From Paractinoplanes ovalisporus (GTDB taxonomy: Bacteria; Actinomycetota; Actinomycetes; Mycobacteriales; Micromonosporaceae): a DNA stretch of 64,000 nucleotides. Made by a program: the position numbers and the translations under genes. The notes under the pieces were generated by a model that was not told the DNA's origin, did not search any database, and saw only the letters and a program-made list of their open reading frames with translations. Shown one piece after another: positions 62,057 to 64,000 of the stretch. How positions within the stretch are numbered: position 1 is the first letter of the stretch; each line of letters starts with the position of its first letter. The stretch lies in NCBI RefSeq assembly GCF_016834655.1, contig NZ_JAENHP010000002.1, forward strand, positions 434,001 through 498,000, written 5' to 3'.

Positions 62057-63468
62057 GGCAACCAGGCCTCCAACCGGAACCGATCTCCCTCGGCGCCGTA
62101 CTCCACCCGCCCCCCGGCCAGGGCCACCCGCTCGCCCACCCCGATGAGACCGCTGCCGGACCCCGGCACGTGCTCGCGGCTCCCGTTCCCGGAGTGCCCG
62201 CCCATCGAGTTGGTCACCAGGATCCGCAGATCGCGCCCCCCGCCGCCCTCGAGTAACACGGCGACGTCACCGCCCGGCGCATGTTTCCGCGCGTTGGTCA
62301 ACGCCTCCTGCACCACCCGATACGCCGTACGCTCCAACTCCTGCGACGGCACCGGCCGCGGCACCACCCAAGCGAAGTCGATGTTCATCCCCGACGTGCG
62401 GGCCTCGGTCAGCAGATCGGGCAGATCGGAGAACCGCGGCTGCGGCGGCTCGGCCCGAACCCCACCGCCCTCGCCGTCCGGCCCGCTCAGCCGCAGGTAT
62501 TCGGCAACCTTCGCCCGGACCTCGCTCATGTCGCCGCCGGCCCCACGTCCGTCGTCGACCTGCTGGGCGCCGGCGTCGCCGGTGTCGCTCCCCTCGTCGG
62601 GGCCGCCGCGCGTGCCGGGGGCGCTGCGCGTGCCGGGGGCGCTGCCATTGCCGGGGTCGCTCCCACCGCCGTACGGGGAAAGGTCTTGAACGTCGGCGCT
62701 GCTGCGCAGGACACCGATCACGGCTCGCAACTCCTCCAAGGCCTCGTGGGAGCTGACACGGATGCTGCGGGCGGCCGTCGCGATCTCTTCCGGCTCGGCG
62801 TCGGTGCGCACCTCGAGGGCGCCCGCGTGCAGGCTCACCAACGACATCCGGTGGGCCAGCACGTCGTGCATCTCGCGGGCGATGCGGGCCCGCTCGGTGA
62901 GCCGGGCCTGTTCCATGCGCAGCTCGGCCTGGGCCTGGGCGGTCGCCGCCTCACCGCGTAGCGACGTTGTCAGGTGCCGGTAGGCCTTGAGGAACAGCCC
63001 CCACCCCACCGCGGCCAGCCCGGTGACCGAGCGCATGAGCAGGTCGACCCAGAGGTCGAACGGCGGCTCGTGCTGAAGCAGGAAATAGAGGGCGCCCGTG
63101 CCGACGTGGAGGACGACAAGCATCAGAACCAGCGGCGCGCGGCGGCGGATCGCGACCGTGAACAGGGCGACCAGGATCGCGCCGGTCGCCATCACCGAGA
63201 TCGCGCCGACGGGGAGCAGGATCAGGCACAGCGCGAGCGGCCGGCTCCGGCGCACCACAAGGGACAACGCGCAGACGATGCCGATGGCCACGTCGGCCTG
63301 CCACGGGATGGCCGCGTGGGCGGAGGTCGCGTCGCCGAGCGGCACCATGACCGCGCCGTAGGTCAGAGCACAGAGGACGGCGATGAGATCGGCCGTCCGG
63401 TCGCGCACGGCCGCACGCCGGCTGCCCGGCGGACCGGGAACCAGCAAGGCGAACAGAAGCGACGACAT
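62029..63468 (-). CDS. NarL-family sensor histidine kinase
   Basis: A 479-residue membrane kinase. Five or six helices occupy about 25-165. The HisKA_3 box is RIAREMHDVLAHRMSL with H201. The HATPase has TAYRVVQEALTNARKH and GSGLIGVGERV. A Gly/Ser/Asp-rich insertion (about 262-330) separates the two, encoded partly by an 18-bp repeat. It heads an operon with the overlapping response regulator. The intergenic region before it has a near-palindrome CCAAAGTACTGGG (near 63512), a possible site for its own regulator. Confidence 0.92.
   Translation of the reverse strand: MSSLLFALLVPGPPGSRRAAVRDRTADLIAVLCALTYGAVMVPLGDATSAHAAIPWQADVAIGIVCALSLVVRRSRPLALCLILLPVGAISVMATGAILVALFTVAIRRRAPLVLMLVVLHVGTGALYFLLQHEPPFDLWVDLLMRSVTGLAAVGWGLFLKAYRHLTTSLRGEAATAQAQAELRMEQARLTERARIAREMHDVLAHRMSLVSLHAGALEVRTDAEPEEIATAARSIRVSSHEALEELRAVIGVLRSSADVQDLSPYGGGSDPGNGSAPGTRSAPGTRGGPDEGSDTGDAGAQQVDDGRGAGGDMSEVRAKVAEYLRLSGPDGEGGGVRAEPPQPRFSDLPDLLTEARTSGMNIDFAWVVPRPVPSQELERTAYRVVQEALTNARKHAPGGDVAVLLEGGGGRDLRILVTNSMGGHSGNGSREHVPGSGSGLIGVGERVALAGGRVEYGAEGDRFRLEAWLPCQEAPCPE
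62609..62662 (-). repeat. 18-bp tandem repeat in the histidine kinase linker
   Basis: Two identical copies of CGCGTGCCGGGGGCGCTG (62609-62626 and 62627-62644) and a degenerate third encode APGTRS/APGTRG/GNGS. The tract lies in the linker between dimerisation and ATPase domains. Confidence 0.85.
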
Positions 63469-63577
63469 GGGCGCAGCTTACGAGGCTCGGAGTCGGTTGA
63501 GGACCTACCAAAGTACTGGGTCGACCCCCGACCGATGGCGGCTGTGCTTTCAGCGGCAGGCCGCGATCCTCTGCGGC

Positions 63578-64000
63578 ATGACATTTCTTCCAGCGCTTCT
63601 CTGGGTCCTGCCGGCCGCCGTGTGGGGAGCTGTCGCGGGCTGGTGGACGCCGCGCGGCCCGCTCACCATCACCCAGGCCCTCTGCTCGGTGGCGGTCAGT
63701 GTCGCGATCGGGTGGTCGGCCGGTCGGTTCGGCCGTTCCCGCCTCGTGTGGCTGGTCGTGCCGCTCTCTTTCCTTATAACTCTCGAGCTGGCCCGTTCCG
63801 GGGTGCCCGGCCCCTCGACCGGGCCTCCCCACGGCAGCCCGTTCGGGGTGATCGCCCTCGTCGCCGGTCGGGGCCTGCAGCTGGCGCTGACGTTGCTGCC
63901 ACTCCTGCTGGCCCTGGCGGCCGGGCGCGGCATCAGACGGCGGGTCCTCTTCACGATCCCGGCCGCCGCTCTGCTGCTCTTCACGGCGGCGGTGGCCGTC
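63578..64000 (+). CDS. Membrane protein, 3' end cut by window (possible N-terminal part of a membrane-linked hydrolase)
   Basis: The frame starts at ATG 63578 (MTFLPALLWVLP) and stays open to the window end, giving 141 residues. Four hydrophobic helices are visible, with a loop ELARSGVPGPSTGPPHGSPFG between the second and third. Some actinobacterial alpha/beta hydrolases have a membrane N-terminus of this kind, but no catalytic motif is reached here, so the function is open. GATCCT lies seven bases before the ATG with no ribosome site. It is divergent from the histidine kinase and may be a target of that system. Confidence 0.7.
   Translation, partial: MTFLPALLWVLPAAVWGAVAGWWTPRGPLTITQALCSVAVSVAIGWSAGRFGRSRLVWLVVPLSFLITLELARSGVPGPSTGPPHGSPFGVIALVAGRGLQLALTLLPLLLALAAGRGIRRRVLFTIPAAALLLFTAAVAV

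Overview
The window is high-GC DNA from a filamentous-type actinobacterium, most likely a Micromonosporaceae member such as Actinoplanes. The signs are frequent gtacgg-containing codon pairs, F420-dependent enzymes, many secreted glucan hydrolases, FHA and WD40 serine/threonine kinases, NarL-type two-component pairs, and a recurrent leaderless start layout (TANNNT, 6-7 bases, then ATG or GTG). It looks like ordinary chromosome with some accessory content. I see no rRNA, tRNA, CRISPR array, insertion sequence or prophage. No gene-free stretch exceeds 300 bases; the longer gaps (about 200-295 bases) hold the terminators, palindromes, repeats and operators listed.

Layout, left end: a 5'-truncated family A DNA polymerase gene is followed by a minisatellite, an S-adenosylhomocysteine riboswitch and metH. 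The metH start codon leads straight into a 36-bp in-frame repeat. Next come a rhodanese, a gamma-glutamylcyclotransferase-like gene, a DUF4142 protein, and two secreted hydrolases (GH64 beta-1,3-glucanase and a GH43-type propeller) that share a promoter/operator motif. A peptidase S66 gene is coupled to a shortened, catalytically dead copy. Two overlapping kinase genes (WD40 kinase, then FHA kinase) lie opposite.

Middle: an acyl-CoA synthetase, a lipoprotein, a lysozyme-like membrane protein, a YdjM-type hydrolase, a DUF1707 protein, a NarL two-component pair and a Fic protein behind a long palindrome. Then follows a polyamine ABC importer with a TetR regulator and a PuuB-like FAD oxidase, suggesting polyamine uptake coupled to oxidation. 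A small secreted protein and a multi-PAS/GAF histidine kinase come next, then a 134-bp near-perfect palindrome. Three carbohydrate enzymes follow (GH133-type debranching enzyme, GH63-type glucosidase, GH128 endo-glucanase). A chromosomal scar comes after, made of a truncated oxidoreductase fragment joined to the C-terminal domain of an ECF41-type sigma factor.

Right part: two F420-type genes, a small zinc-ribbon membrane protein, an ABC exporter pair and a large SCO7613-like membrane protein. A four-gene operon then joins a GGDEF-EAL protein, an alpha-oxoamine-synthase-like PLP enzyme, an MFS transporter and an NTF2-like protein, behind a hairpin that overlaps its first ribosome binding site. 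Next are a macrolide-type glycosyltransferase divergent from its TetR regulator with two operators between them, an LLM oxidoreductase, a LpqY-SugABC-like sugar importer behind an isolated 20-bp palindrome, a second NarL two-component pair with low-complexity insertions, and the start of a membrane protein cut by the window edge.

The strongest candidates for new biology are the 134-bp palindrome, the ECF41 deletion scar, the dead S66 paralog, and the GGDEF-EAL / oxoamine synthase / exporter operon.
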